A DNA stretch of 64,000 nucleotides. Origin: JAZRZI01 sp045601325 (lineage in GTDB: Bacteria; Bacillota_I; Bacilli_A; RFN20; CAG-826). The position numbers and the translations under genes were made by a program. How positions within the stretch are numbered: the stretch's first letter is position 1; each line of letters begins with the position of its first letter. The stretch covers positions 1-64,000 of the forward strand of contig JAZRZI010000021.1 in the NCBI GenBank assembly GCA_045601325.1, read 5' to 3'. This document shows positions 1 to 8,803 of this stretch, piece by piece. The notes under the pieces were generated by a model. It saw only the letters and a list, made by a program, of their open reading frames with translations. It did not search any database and was not told where the DNA came from.

Positions 1-135
1 ACCGTTCTGCAAAACTTATAAAACTCTACAAGCTCATGTTCGCTTGAAGTTTCTACGACACTAGCCACATGGGCTTTTTTGTGTCTCCACTTCCGTAAAT
101 TCCGTCTTGAACGAAGGCGTACTAGTTTGTTTTAG
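1..135 (-). ncRNA. Candidate omega RNA / right-end structured region of the IS607 element
   Basis: Just beyond the tnpB stop, read on the minus strand, there are two clear nested hairpins. One pairs positions 81-85 (GACAC on the minus strand) with 57-61 (GTGTC), with an inner AGCC/GGCT stem at 72-75 and 63-66. The other pairs 48-52 with 21-25 (AAACT/AGTTT) around an inner CAAGC/GCTTG stem at 42-46 and 29-33. In IS200/IS605 and IS607 elements the TnpB guide RNA overlaps the 3' end of tnpB and runs to the right end, and this region fits that place and structure. It could instead be only a structured recombination end. The true end and any guide segment are not identifiable here. Confidence 0.4.
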
Positions 136-1363
136 TTAATTAAATTTATAATCTCTAATATTTTTAGCAGCGTTATAATCTCGCTTTTCTATATATCCAC
201 ATTTAGGGCAGATAAATACCCTATCTTTTAATGTTAATGCATTATTAATATATCCACAGTTATTGCAAGTTTTACTAGAAGGAAAGAATCTATCTACTTT
301 TAATAATTTGATTCCTAATGATGTACATTTCTCTTCTAATTTTCTAAAGAACTTACCCCAACTAGTTAAATGTATTGAATGAGATAATTTCTTGTCTTTT
401 TTCATATTGTTAATTGATAAATCTTCTATATGTATTTCTTTAGGGGGTTTTATCAATATATCTTTAATTACCTTAAAGTGATAATCAGTGTAGATATTAA
501 CTAATCTTCTTCTATAACTTTGGACCACCTTATTCAATGATTTAAACTTATTAGACTTAATTAATTTACCTTTATCATCTTTAGGGGCTAGTAATAACTT
601 TTTAGAACATCTTCTTTGTAATCTTTTGCCTTTTTAATTACCTTTTTAATCTTTTTGGTTTTAATAGGAGATTGATAACTTCTCCCATCACTTAAATCCG
701 TGGAGTGGATATTTACATCAATTCCTAATACTTTGTCTTCTAATTTATTTAAATACCCCTCAGGAGCGGAGTTATCATCTACTGAAGTAACAATAAAAAC
801 TCTATCACCTTCTATTACTACACGAGGATTATAGTATTTAACATTGATTGGTATTCTATCTCTTTCGGATAGTCTTACTAGATTAAGTACACATCTATTT
901 TGTTTTAATGAGTTAGATATTTTTTCTAATTTAACATGTCTATCAGTAAATTGTATTTTATATGGATCAACATAAAATGATTTCTTATAGTCGTTATATC
1001 TTTTGCTAACAGGCATTTTAGATAACTTCTTAAACCATTTAACAAAAGAGGCATATGTATCTTTAACAGTTTGTTTAAAGCATCATTACTAACATCGTAA
1101 AACAAAACATCTAAATGATTATCTCTTTGTTCTTTATGAGTAAGATTGCCTCTTCTATTTATTATTTCTTCATCTTTTTGTTTTTTAATAACTGTAAACC
1201 ATCTTCTAACTTCAAATACGTTCGGAATCTTTTCTTTAGATTCTATAAATGTCATTAGATAAGATAAAACAATATTATGAGCTTCTATACATTTATTCGC
1301 GGTTTGTTTAATCTTGGTTAACTGCTTATTGTTTGGTTTAAGCATTACTTTGTAGGTATACAT
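136..1363 (-). pseudogene. tnpB: TnpB (RNA-guided nuclease family), broken by two frameshifts
   Basis: Three minus-strand reading frames (1363 to about 1065, 1070 to about 625, and 625 to 136) together give a full TnpB of about 400 residues. The N-terminal frame starts MYTYKVMLKPN. The middle frame holds the RuvC-I segment LGIDVN. The last frame holds the RuvC-II glutamate (IHIEDL), a CNNC...CPKC zinc finger and the RuvC-III aspartate (KRDYNAAKNI). One shift lies within about 1061-1080. The second is explained by loss of one A in the A-run at 624-627: restoring it joins KKAK to RLQRRCSKKLLL. All catalytic residues survive, so decay is recent or these are sequencing indels. A good ribosome site (AAGGAG) precedes the start at 1363. 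Confidence 0.85.
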
Positions 1364-1385
1364 AAAAAGACTCCTTAGTAGGTAG

Positions 1386-1400
1386 CCTTCGAATTGAAGG
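1386..1400. repeat. Short palindrome in the tnpA-tnpB gap
   Basis: CCTTC-GAATT-GAAGG forms a 5-bp stem with a 5-nt loop between the tnpA stop and the tnpB start. It may tune readthrough or translation coupling between the two genes. It has no U-run and is not a strong terminator. Confidence 0.35.
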
Positions 1401-1428
1401 ATATTTTGCTAATAAAGTCTTTAAAGAT

Positions 1429-2061
1429 CTAATCTAATTCGTATTTGCTTTTTAAGTCGTTATTAACGTTATCAAGCATTTGTTTAGTTTTCTTACGTCT
1501 TCTACCTTGTAATCTACACGAGAAGGCAGTAATTATTTGAATGAGATCTTCTACAAGCTCTTGATCGCTTGATTTGCTAACTTTGTCTAGAACAACAATC
1601 TCTACGTTGTTCAATTTAGCAAAATATTCAACTAATTCGTAACCATATCTAAGAAGTCTATCTTTATATAGTACGACAACAACATCTACTTCATGCTTAT
1701 CAATTCTTCTAATAAGCTCTTTAAGTCCTGGTTTGTCATAGTTAATACCAGAACCAATATCTGAAATAATATCAAACTCTTTATATTTACTTCTAATAAC
1801 AGAACATAGATTTTCTATTTGCCTATCTAAATCATCTTTTTGTTTATTAGAAGATACACGAGTATAACCAACTACTCTTAATTTAGTTTTAACTTTAGGT
1901 TTAACTTGTAAGAATTCTTGAATAGATTCTTCTGAATAATATCTATATCCATTGTTCTTGGTATAGCTAGGCATTAGTTTACCTGATCTATTCCAGTTTC
2001 TTAATGTTTGAGTAGTAACACCTAGCATCTTAGCAAGAGTCTTGCTCGAATAATATTTCAT
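1429..2061 (-). CDS. tnpA: IS607-family serine recombinase transposase TnpA
   Basis: A 210-residue protein with the IS607 TnpA layout. An N-terminal MerR-like helix-turn-helix (YYSSKTLAKMLGVTTQTLRNW, then GYRYYSEESIQEFL) precedes a small serine-recombinase catalytic domain beginning VVGYTRVSS, where the serine of the RVSS motif is the expected nucleophile. The later motif VVVVLYKDRLLRYGYELVE also matches the family. It cuts and joins the element through a covalent serine-DNA link, with low target specificity. Length is normal and the frame is intact. It is read from a strong promoter at 2068-2096 whose -10 box lies only 6 nt before the ATG, so the mRNA is probably leaderless. Confidence 0.92.
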   Translation of the reverse strand: MKYYSSKTLAKMLGVTTQTLRNWNRSGKLMPSYTKNNGYRYYSEESIQEFLQVKPKVKTKLRVVGYTRVSSNKQKDDLDRQIENLCSVIRSKYKEFDIISDIGSGINYDKPGLKELIRRIDKHEVDVVVVLYKDRLLRYGYELVEYFAKLNNVEIVVLDKVSKSSDQELVEDLIQIITAFSCRLQGRRRKKTKQMLDNVNNDLKSKYELD

Positions 2062-2067
2062 ACAATT

Positions 2068-2096
2068 ATTATATCCACATTTATATAGTTTTACAA
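2068..2096 (-). promoter_or_regulatory. tnpA promoter, -10 box 6 nt from the start codon
   Basis: On the minus strand a TTGTAA -35 box (2096-2091) is followed by a 17-nt spacer and a TATAAT -10 box (2073-2068). Six bases then lead to the ATG at 2061, so transcription should begin at or next to the ATG. Confidence 0.65.
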
Positions 2097-2173
2097 TATT
2101 TATTTAACTGTTATGGAGCCTTTTTTCTGCTTTTGTCCAGGATTAAAGGTACATTTCATTCAGACACATTTTT

Positions 2174-3439
2174 TTATTTCTTCTTAAGATTTCTTAAATC
2201 TGATGAACGTTTGATTTTGCAAAGTTTCTCGTAGTTTTCGTTCATCGCCTTTTCATATGAAGAACCATTTTCATGCGGTTGGTAGAACTTCATATCTTTT
2301 ATCATCTCTGGAAGATATTGTATCTTTGCCCATAAATCAGGTCTATCATATGGATATTTATCTTCTTCAGCTACGTTTACTGGAGTTAATTTTAAATAAT
2401 CCATTACATCCAGTGGATGTTCTTTGGCATAATCCATTGCAGCATGTATCGAATTGCATGTTGCTTTTGTTTTTGGAGACAAAGCTAAATCACATACCGC
2501 AAACCCTAAAGGAATCACGGCTTCAGGGAAACCAACAGCTTCAGCTGCTGCGATTGCATTGTGAACTCTGTCAACAGCGCTAGGATTGCCAAATCCGATA
2601 TCTTCATAAGCTATAACTATTAATCTTCTTTTTATGCTTTCCAAATCACCAACGATGCAAAGCCTTGCTAGATAATATAATGCAGCGTTAACATCGCTTC
2701 CTCTAATTGATTTTTGTAAAGCGCTGACTGAATCATAATGTTCTTCTTCATTTTGATCCATTTGCCAGTTTGGCACTTGCAAAATTTCATTTACATCTTT
2801 AACATCGATGTTTTTCTTAGTTTTAGAAATGCTCAATACTTCTAAATAATTTAAAGCATATCTCATATCTCCTGATGTTAATTTAGCAATAGTGTGTAAT
2901 GCTTCTTCATTAAACTTAATTTTGTTATTCAAACCGTCCTTATGGGAAATTGCTCGTTTTAATCCTTTGACAATATCGTTTTCGGAAAGTGGTTTTGCCT
3001 CTAGTAAGTGACATCTTGATCTAACGGCTTTATAAATAGCCATATATGGATTTTGAGTTGTCATACCTAAAAGATATATGCTTCCATCTTCAATATAAGG
3101 TAATAAAATATCCTGCTTATCTTTATTTAATCTATGAACTTCATCCATAATGATGAATGCCTCGTCAAAAAGCTGACATTCTTTAATTGCGTTCTCTAAA
3201 TCCTGTTTGTTTGATGTAACAGCATTTAATTTGATATATTTAACCTTCATTGATTCAGCGTAAGCTTCTGCAATTGTGGTTTTTCCACATCCTGGAGAAC
3301 CGTAAAAAATAATTGAAAACAACACATGGCTTTCTAATGATTTTCTCAAGAATCCGTTTGGACCTACTAAATGTTCTTGACCAACAACTTCGTCAAGTGA
3401 TTTAGGCCTTACTCTAAATGCTAATGGTTTTAAGTTCAT
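2174..3439 (-). CDS. rarA: Replication-associated recombination protein A (RarA/MgsA), AAA+ ATPase
   Basis: A 421-residue AAA+ ATPase of the RarA/MgsA/WRNIP1 family, acting at stalled replication forks. The Walker A motif is GSPGCGKTT near residues 48-56 and the Walker B motif is IIMDEVH around residues 96-102. The family N-terminus LAFRVRPKSLDEVVGQEHL and the C-terminal segment IAYEDIGFGNPSA are clear. Length is typical. It is divergent from dtd. A TATAAT box on the minus strand at 3458-3453 lies 13 nt before the ATG, with no evident ribosome site. The 112 bases between its stop and tnpA hold no gene I can see. Confidence 0.96.
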   Translation of the reverse strand: MNLKPLAFRVRPKSLDEVVGQEHLVGPNGFLRKSLESHVLFSIIFYGSPGCGKTTIAEAYAESMKVKYIKLNAVTSNKQDLENAIKECQLFDEAFIIMDEVHRLNKDKQDILLPYIEDGSIYLLGMTTQNPYMAIYKAVRSRCHLLEAKPLSENDIVKGLKRAISHKDGLNNKIKFNEEALHTIAKLTSGDMRYALNYLEVLSISKTKKNIDVKDVNEILQVPNWQMDQNEEEHYDSVSALQKSIRGSDVNAALYYLARLCIVGDLESIKRRLIVIAYEDIGFGNPSAVDRVHNAIAAAEAVGFPEAVIPLGFAVCDLALSPKTKATCNSIHAAMDYAKEHPLDVMDYLKLTPVNVAEEDKYPYDRPDLWAKIQYLPEMIKDMKFYQPHENGSSYEKAMNENYEKLCKIKRSSDLRNLKKK

Positions 3440-3452
3440 AATTACTATTTTG

Positions 3453-3485
3453 ATTATATCAATAATAATATTTTTTCTCTATAAT
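3453..3485. promoter_or_regulatory. Divergent rarA / dtd promoter region
   Basis: Two TATAAT boxes lie back to back. The one at 3458-3453 faces rarA and ends 13 nt before its ATG. The one at 3480-3485 faces dtd and ends 7 nt before the ATG at 3493. No convincing -35 box was found for either. Both transcripts would have very short or no leaders. Confidence 0.5.
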
Positions 3486-3492
3486 GTTAACT

Positions 3493-3945
3493 ATGAGAGT
3501 TGTATTAAGTTGTGTAAAAGAAGCAAATGTTACCATTGATAATAATATGGTAGGGCAAATTAGTAGGGGATTTCTCTTATTAGTCGGTTTTACCGAAGGT
3601 GATAACGAAGAGATCATTGATAAAATGATTGATAAGATTATTGGCCTTCGAGTTTTTCCTGATGAAAATGGTAACACTAATATTTGTTTAAGTGATATTA
3701 ATGGCTCAATTTTATCTGTTAGTCAGTTCACTTTATATGCTGATGCATCTCATGGAAGAAGACCATCTTTTATTGATGCAATGAGGCCAGAAAAAGCAAC
3801 AGTTCTTTATGACTATTTTAATGAACAATTAACCAATAAATTTGGTCATATTGAAAAAGGTGTTTTTGGAGCTGATATGAAAGTTTATTCTATTAATGAT
3901 GGTCCTTTTACTTTAATTTTAGATAGCAAGGATATAGTAAGATAA
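3493..3945 (+). CDS. dtd: D-aminoacyl-tRNA deacylase
   Basis: A 150-residue protein that removes D-amino acids (and glycine wrongly placed on tRNA-Ala) from tRNAs. The two active-site motifs are present: SVSQFTLYAD near residues 75-84 and a C-terminal NDGPFTLILD with the Gly-cisPro pair. I chose the ATG at 3493 (MRVVLSCV), not the in-frame ATG at 3484, because 3493 matches the family start and the TATAAT box covers 3484. The stop overlaps the mnmA start by one base, so the two are probably co-transcribed. There is no ribosome site, which is consistent with a leaderless message. Confidence 0.95.
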   Translation: MRVVLSCVKEANVTIDNNMVGQISRGFLLLVGFTEGDNEEIIDKMIDKIIGLRVFPDENGNTNICLSDINGSILSVSQFTLYADASHGRRPSFIDAMRPEKATVLYDYFNEQLTNKFGHIEKGVFGADMKVYSINDGPFTLILDSKDIVR

Positions 3946-5078
3946 TGAAAGTACTTGTAGGTTTAAGTGGTGGCGTTGATAGTGCGGTCGCGACATATTT
4001 ATTACAAAATGCTGGATATGATGTTACAGCGTGTTTTATGCGTAACTGGGATGCTCTTGCTAATAATGACTATTTAGGTAATCCGACAATTAATAATAAT
4101 CAATGCCCTCAAGAAAAGGACTATGATGATGCTGTTAAAGTTGCAGAAATGCTCGGCGTAAAATTACTTAGAATTGATTTTGTAAAAGAATATTGGGATG
4201 ATGTTTTCTCTTATTTAATAAGAGAATATGAATGTGGAAGAACACCTAATCCTGATATTTTCTGTAATAAATACATCAAGTTTGATGCGTTCCTTCAATT
4301 CGCTATTAAAAATGGTTTTGACATGATTGCGATGGGCCATTACGCAAAACGAATAGATAATGATGGAAAGGCATATTTATGCAAATCTTTTGATCAAAAC
4401 AAGGACCAAACATATTTCTTGAGTCAGATTAATCAAAAGCAATTATGTTATGCTTTATTTCCTCTTGGTGATATTGATAAAAAAGAGGTTAGGAAAATTG
4501 CTCATGATTTAGGACTTTCTAGCGTCATGGACAAGAAAGATTCTACTGGTGTTTGTTTTATAGGCGAGCGAAATTTTAGAGAATTTTTAAAGAATTATAT
4601 ACCTGCTACTAATGGAGATATTGTTGATATTGAAACTAATAGAGTTTTAGGAAAACACGATGGCGCAATGTATTACACAATCGGCCAAAGAAAAGGTCTA
4701 GGCATTGGCGGCATTTCTGGCGAAGCTGCAAAGGGATGGTTTGTCGTCAACAAGGATGTTAAGAAAAATATCCTATATGTTGCATCCGGCGAAGAAAATA
4801 ATTATTTATTAAGCGATAGCTGCACTGTTACAAATTTGAATTTTATAACTGATATTCCTAAAGAAGGCCAACATATTTTTGCAAAATTCAGATATAGACA
4901 AGAAGATAAAGGTGTGACTATTCATTATTTAGAAGACGATAAGATTGAACTTATTTTTGATGAACCGTATAAAGCTGTGACTCCTGGTCAAGCCGCTGTG
5001 CTTTATGATGGAAATATTTGCCTAGGTGGTGGCCTAATTGAACACACTTATAAAAATAAAAAACAAATTGATATGTAG
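3945..5078 (+). CDS. mnmA: tRNA-specific 2-thiouridylase MnmA
   Basis: A 377-residue protein that adds sulfur at position 2 of the wobble uridine of Lys, Glu and Gln tRNAs. The PP-loop SGGVDS sits at residues 8-13. The two catalytic cysteines are visible: Cys107 in NPDIFCNKY and Cys204 in STGVCFIGERNF. The central GHYAKR and C-terminal GQAAVLYDG motifs also fit. Length is normal. It starts inside the dtd stop (TAATG) and is followed by the alaS T-box leader. Confidence 0.97.
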   Translation: MKVLVGLSGGVDSAVATYLLQNAGYDVTACFMRNWDALANNDYLGNPTINNNQCPQEKDYDDAVKVAEMLGVKLLRIDFVKEYWDDVFSYLIREYECGRTPNPDIFCNKYIKFDAFLQFAIKNGFDMIAMGHYAKRIDNDGKAYLCKSFDQNKDQTYFLSQINQKQLCYALFPLGDIDKKEVRKIAHDLGLSSVMDKKDSTGVCFIGERNFREFLKNYIPATNGDIVDIETNRVLGKHDGAMYYTIGQRKGLGIGGISGEAAKGWFVVNKDVKKNILYVASGEENNYLLSDSCTVTNLNFITDIPKEGQHIFAKFRYRQEDKGVTIHYLEDDKIELIFDEPYKAVTPGQAAVLYDGNICLGGGLIEHTYKNKKQIDM

Positions 5079-5104
5079 TTTTGTTTAAAAACTATGTTAA
5101 TATA

Positions 5105-5316
5105 TTAAAGCAAGAAAAGAAGCTTATATCTTGTTTACAAGCGAGTGCCGGTTGATGTGAAGGGCATTAAACAAAATAAGCAGGCCATTTCCCAAGAAAG
5201 TGACTAATCATCACCGTTTATGCTTACGAAATAGCAAAATTAAGAGCATTCACAATAGTGAATGAATAAGGATGGTACCGCGATTAATTCGTTCCTTAGG
5301 GAACGTTTTTCTATTT
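5105..5316 (+). promoter_or_regulatory. T-box riboswitch controlling alaS
   Basis: The hallmark T-box sequence AAGGATGGTACCGCG lies at 5268-5282. It is followed by a terminator with stem CGTTCC (5290-5295) and GGAACG (5300-5305) and a T-run at 5306-5310. Upstream is a typical Stem I distal region with TGCC/GGCA pairing at about 5147-5165. GCA at 5180-5182, followed by G, is the most likely specifier codon and would read alanine, which agrees with the downstream gene. Uncharged tRNA-Ala should stabilise the antiterminator and turn alaS on. The 5' boundary is approximate. Confidence 0.9.
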
Positions 5317-5333
5317 TATTAGGAGATATTTGT

Positions 5334-7940
5334 ATGAAAAAAATGACATCTACTCAAATTAGACAAATGTGGTTGGACTTTTTCAAAAGTAAAGGTCACC
5401 ATGTTGAACCAGGAAGTTCTTTAATTCCTAAAAATGACCCAACGTTGCTTTGGATCAACGCAGGAGTTGCTGCGCTTAAAAAATATTTTGATGGTAGTGA
5501 AATACCGCCAAGCAGAAGAATTACCAACGCTCAAAAATCAATAAGAACTAATGATATTGATAATGTTGGACATACTGCAAGACATCACACTTTCTTTGAA
5601 ATGTTAGGAAATTTCTCAATTGGTGATTACTTTAGAAAAGAAGTTATTCCATGGGCTGTTGAATTGCTTACTAGTGACGAATGGTTTGCGTTTTCTAAAG
5701 ACAATTTGTATATCACATATCACCCAGCAGATTTAGAAACTAAAAAATGTTGGATGGATGCGGGAATTGTTGAAGGACATTTAGTCCCTGTTGAAGATAA
5801 CTTCTGGGAAATTGGCGAAGGTCCTTGTGGCCCTGACACCGAGATTTTCTACGATCGTGGTGAAAAATATGACCCAAATCATCTTGGACTTAAATTATTA
5901 CAAGATGATATCGAAAATGATCGTTATATAGAAATATGGAATATTGTTTTCTCACAATTTAACTGTGTTACAGGTGTTAAAAGAGAAGATTACAGAGAAT
6001 TACCAAGCAAGAATATTGATACAGGCGCAGGTCTAGAAAGATTTTGTTGTATCATTCAAGGAACCGACACAAACTTTGAAACTGACTTGTTCTGGCCAAT
6101 TATTTCTGCTGTTCAAGATAAGTGTGGCAAGAAATATGAAGATAATAAATTAGCATTTAGAGTTATTGCTGACCACATTCGTGCAATTACATTTGCTTTG
6201 GCGGATGGTGAAATGTTCTCTAATGAAGGCAGAGGTTATGTTTTAAGAAGATTACTTAGAAGAGCTGAACGTTATGGAAAGGTCTTAGGTATTGAACATA
6301 CATTCTTGTATTCCTTAGTCGATATCGTTAGTGAAATCATGCATGAATATTATCCATATTTAATTGGAAAGAAAGAATTTATTAAGAAAATGGTTAACGC
6401 TGAAGAGGTTAAATTCTTGAAGACATTAACAAATGGCGAAGCAATGCTTAAAAAAGCTATTATAGGTGTTGATGTTTTATCAGCAGATGATATGTTTAAA
6501 CTTTACGATACATTTGGTTTTCCTAAAGAATTGACTATTGAAATATGCGAAGAAAATGGTGTTAAAGTCGATATTAATGGATTTAACAAATTAATGGCGG
6601 AACAAAAAGAAAGAGCAAGACAAGCTCGTGGTGATTTACAAAGCATGAACAAGCAATCTCCTGATTTAATGTCCTGCACTGTTCCAAGCGTATTTACCTA
6701 TGACATGGAACCAATTGAAGCAACTGTTATTGCGACATTTGAAAATGGAGTTAAAGTTGATTCTATCTCATCTTCTGGTGAAATTATTCTTGATCAAACT
6801 ACTTTCTACGCAGAAATGGGCGGTCAAGTATGTGACTTGGGAACAATAGAAAATGATGAATTATCGTTAAAAGTTACTAGTGTTACAAAAGCTCCTAACA
6901 AACAGCATTTGCATCATGTCGAAGTGTTGTTTGGCGAAGTTAAAGTTGGCGACAAAGTTAAAGTCATTGTTGATGTTAATAGAAGATTAAGAATTATGAG
7001 AAACCACTCGTCAGTTCACCTCCTTCAACAAGCTTTAACTGAAGTATTAGGTGATCATATCGCTCAACATGGTTCTTATGTTGATGATCAATACTCACAT
7101 TTCGACTTCAATCATTTTGCAAAGATTACTCCAGAACAATTAAATGAAGTTGAAAAGAAGGTTAACCAATGGATTGCTGAAGCTATTCCATGCGCCACAC
7201 AAGAACTTCCAATTGAAGAAGCTAAAAAGCTTGGCGCTAAAGCGTTATTTGATGATAAATATGGTGATGTCGTTAGAGTTGTTTGCTTTGGCGATATTTC
7301 CAAAGAATTCTGTGGTGGAACTCATGTTTCCAATACACAAGATATTGGTATTTTTGTTATCGAATATGAAGAATCAGTTGCTGCAGGTATTCGCCGTATT
7401 CAGGCTAGAACATCAAGTGGTGCTTATGAATTGTTAAAATATAGAGAAAACATTTTAAATAGAACTAAAGATAGTTTAGGCGTTTCTTCTTACGGCGATG
7501 TTAATAACAGATTAAATGCTTTAGTTGCGGAAAAAGATTCTTATAAAAAGTTATCTGAGAGCTTATCTAATAAATTAGCCTATGCAACAAGCCAATCATT
7601 AAAAGAGAAATTCTTTGATGTTAATGGACATAATGTTTTAGCATTATACCTTAAAGGAAATAAGAGAAATGACTTAATGTCATTGTTAGATAATCTCAAA
7701 CAAGGTGTCGAGGATTATATTATCGTTTTAATAGGTGAAGAAAACGGAGGCTTACCAATTGTTGTGGGCTGTTCTTCAAAAGCAAATGCAAGTGGTAATA
7801 GAGCTGGTGACATCGTTAGATCTATCGCTCAAACTTTAGGTGGTTCTGGTGGTGGTAGACCAGAAATTGCTAGTGGTGCTGGTAGAGATTCATCTAAAAT
7901 TAATGATGCTTTAAGTTTGGCAAAAACATTAATCAAATAA
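5334..7940 (+). CDS. alaS: Alanyl-tRNA synthetase
   Basis: An 868-residue class II enzyme that charges tRNA-Ala. The catalytic domain carries MLGNFSIGDYFRKEVIPWA and IRAITFALADGEMFSNEGRG. The editing domain has the zinc ligands HSSVH and CGGTH. A DHHA1-type C-terminal segment ends with GGSGGGRPEIASGAG. I chose the ATG at 5334 (MKKMTSTQIRQ) because AGGAG at 5320-5324 precedes it. The in-frame ATG at 5262 lies inside the T-box leader and would be removed by the terminator. Length is typical. Confidence 0.97.
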   Translation: MKKMTSTQIRQMWLDFFKSKGHHVEPGSSLIPKNDPTLLWINAGVAALKKYFDGSEIPPSRRITNAQKSIRTNDIDNVGHTARHHTFFEMLGNFSIGDYFRKEVIPWAVELLTSDEWFAFSKDNLYITYHPADLETKKCWMDAGIVEGHLVPVEDNFWEIGEGPCGPDTEIFYDRGEKYDPNHLGLKLLQDDIENDRYIEIWNIVFSQFNCVTGVKREDYRELPSKNIDTGAGLERFCCIIQGTDTNFETDLFWPIISAVQDKCGKKYEDNKLAFRVIADHIRAITFALADGEMFSNEGRGYVLRRLLRRAERYGKVLGIEHTFLYSLVDIVSEIMHEYYPYLIGKKEFIKKMVNAEEVKFLKTLTNGEAMLKKAIIGVDVLSADDMFKLYDTFGFPKELTIEICEENGVKVDINGFNKLMAEQKERARQARGDLQSMNKQSPDLMSCTVPSVFTYDMEPIEATVIATFENGVKVDSISSSGEIILDQTTFYAEMGGQVCDLGTIENDELSLKVTSVTKAPNKQHLHHVEVLFGEVKVGDKVKVIVDVNRRLRIMRNHSSVHLLQQALTEVLGDHIAQHGSYVDDQYSHFDFNHFAKITPEQLNEVEKKVNQWIAEAIPCATQELPIEEAKKLGAKALFDDKYGDVVRVVCFGDISKEFCGGTHVSNTQDIGIFVIEYEESVAAGIRRIQARTSSGAYELLKYRENILNRTKDSLGVSSYGDVNNRLNALVAEKDSYKKLSESLSNKLAYATSQSLKEKFFDVNGHNVLALYLKGNKRNDLMSLLDNLKQGVEDYIIVLIGEENGGLPIVVGCSSKANASGNRAGDIVRSIAQTLGGSGGGRPEIASGAGRDSSKINDALSLAKTLIK

Positions 7941-7956
7941 AATAGGAGGAAGTTTA

Positions 7957-8223
7957 ATGGAAAATAATGAAAAGAAAATTACGGTTTACGATTCTGAAGG
8001 TAATGAGCATCTAATGGAACTCTTGTTCACTTATGATAATGAGCAAAGAGGTACATCATATGTTTTCTTCTTTGATCCTTCTACACCAGATGATATTTTG
8101 GTTATGAGATACAACGAAAATAACGAACTTGAAGATATCGACGACGAAGAAGAATATGCAGAAGTAGAAGAAGTCTTTGCTGCATATGAAGAAGATCCTA
8201 AAATTCAGGACTTAAAAAAGTAA
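7957..8223 (+). CDS. DUF1292 family protein (YrzB-like)
   Basis: An 88-residue, strongly acidic protein matching the DUF1292 family, with EKKITVYDSEGNEHLMELLF at the start and DILVMRYNENNELEDIDDEEE later. The function is unknown. In other Firmicutes such genes follow alaS in the alaS-yrzL-yrrK-yrzB cluster; here yrzL and yrrK are missing and the gene lies 16 nt after alaS with an AGGAGG site. It is probably in the alaS transcript. Confidence 0.85.
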   Translation: MENNEKKITVYDSEGNEHLMELLFTYDNEQRGTSYVFFFDPSTPDDILVMRYNENNELEDIDDEEEYAEVEEVFAAYEEDPKIQDLKK

Positions 8224-8224
8224 T

Positions 8225-8803
8225 TTAAACTATATAAGCAATTAAGCCTAATAATGCACTTATGCCCAATAAAGCAATAGCATTTAGGCTTTTTTTGTGT
8301 GTCTTTTTATATTTCAAACAATATAATGCTAGGACTATAAACAATCCAAATGGTTTGGCATTGAACTTGAAATTATTCAAAACGAATGATTGATTTCCAA
8401 AAAATATTAATTTCAAAAATAGTGTGCAAGTTGTAAATAATATTAACGCTATTATGACTGGCTTTATGCTATTTAAAGCACCTTTCACAAATTTATTCGA
8501 AATGATTTTTTTCATTAATATAGCAACTAATAAAATAATGATAAAAGATGGTAGAACTATACCTAGTGTAGAACAAACTGCACCTAAAATTCCGCCTGTC
8601 TGTGAGCCTACAAATGTGGCAATATTAATCGCAAATGGTCCAGGAGTAGATTCGCTAATAGCGATGAAATCGGTTAAAACATCAGCTTCAAGCCAACCTT
8701 TAGCTATTATTTGTTCTTGAATCATTGGTATCATTGCGTATCCACCACCAAATGTGAATAAACCTATAAGGAAGAAAACATAAAATAATTCAAAATAAAT
8801 CAT
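8225..8803 (-). CDS. Chromate transporter family protein, second half-size subunit
   Basis: A 192-residue membrane protein of the CHR family. The N-terminal motif FTFGGGYAMIPMIQEQII and the ESTPGPFAINIATFVG loop are diagnostic. Several hydrophobic segments span the rest. It overlaps the upstream chrA-like gene by 4 nt, so the two half-size proteins should form a heteromeric carrier. Family members export chromate, but in most hosts the true substrate is unknown. It ends 1 nt from the convergent DUF1292 stop. Confidence 0.9.
   Translation of the reverse strand: MIYFELFYVFFLIGLFTFGGGYAMIPMIQEQIIAKGWLEADVLTDFIAISESTPGPFAINIATFVGSQTGGILGAVCSTLGIVLPSFIIILLVAILMKKIISNKFVKGALNSIKPVIIALILFTTCTLFLKLIFFGNQSFVLNNFKFNAKPFGLFIVLALYCLKYKKTHKKSLNAIALLGISALLGLIAYIV

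Larger units (their letters stand above)
1..2096 (-). mobile_element. IS607-type insertion sequence (outer ends not resolved)
   Basis: The unit has an IS607-type serine-recombinase transposase followed on the same strand by a TnpB gene and a structured 3' region, which is the family's usual order. The tnpA promoter marks the left side, and the element may extend to about 2170. The right end probably lies in or beyond the first bases of the window. I could not define the terminal repeats or the target dinucleotide. The accessory tnpB is frameshifted while tnpA is intact, so the element could still move using TnpA alone. Confidence 0.7.

Noticed and set aside
2257..2583. Plus-strand open frame of about 108 codons inside rarA
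   Set aside because: It is antisense to a well-conserved AAA+ protein and encodes a low-complexity Leu/His-rich sequence with no recognisable domain.
5262..5333. In-frame upstream start for alaS giving 24 more residues
   Set aside because: The extension lies in the T-box and terminator, and a good ribosome site precedes the ATG at 5334.
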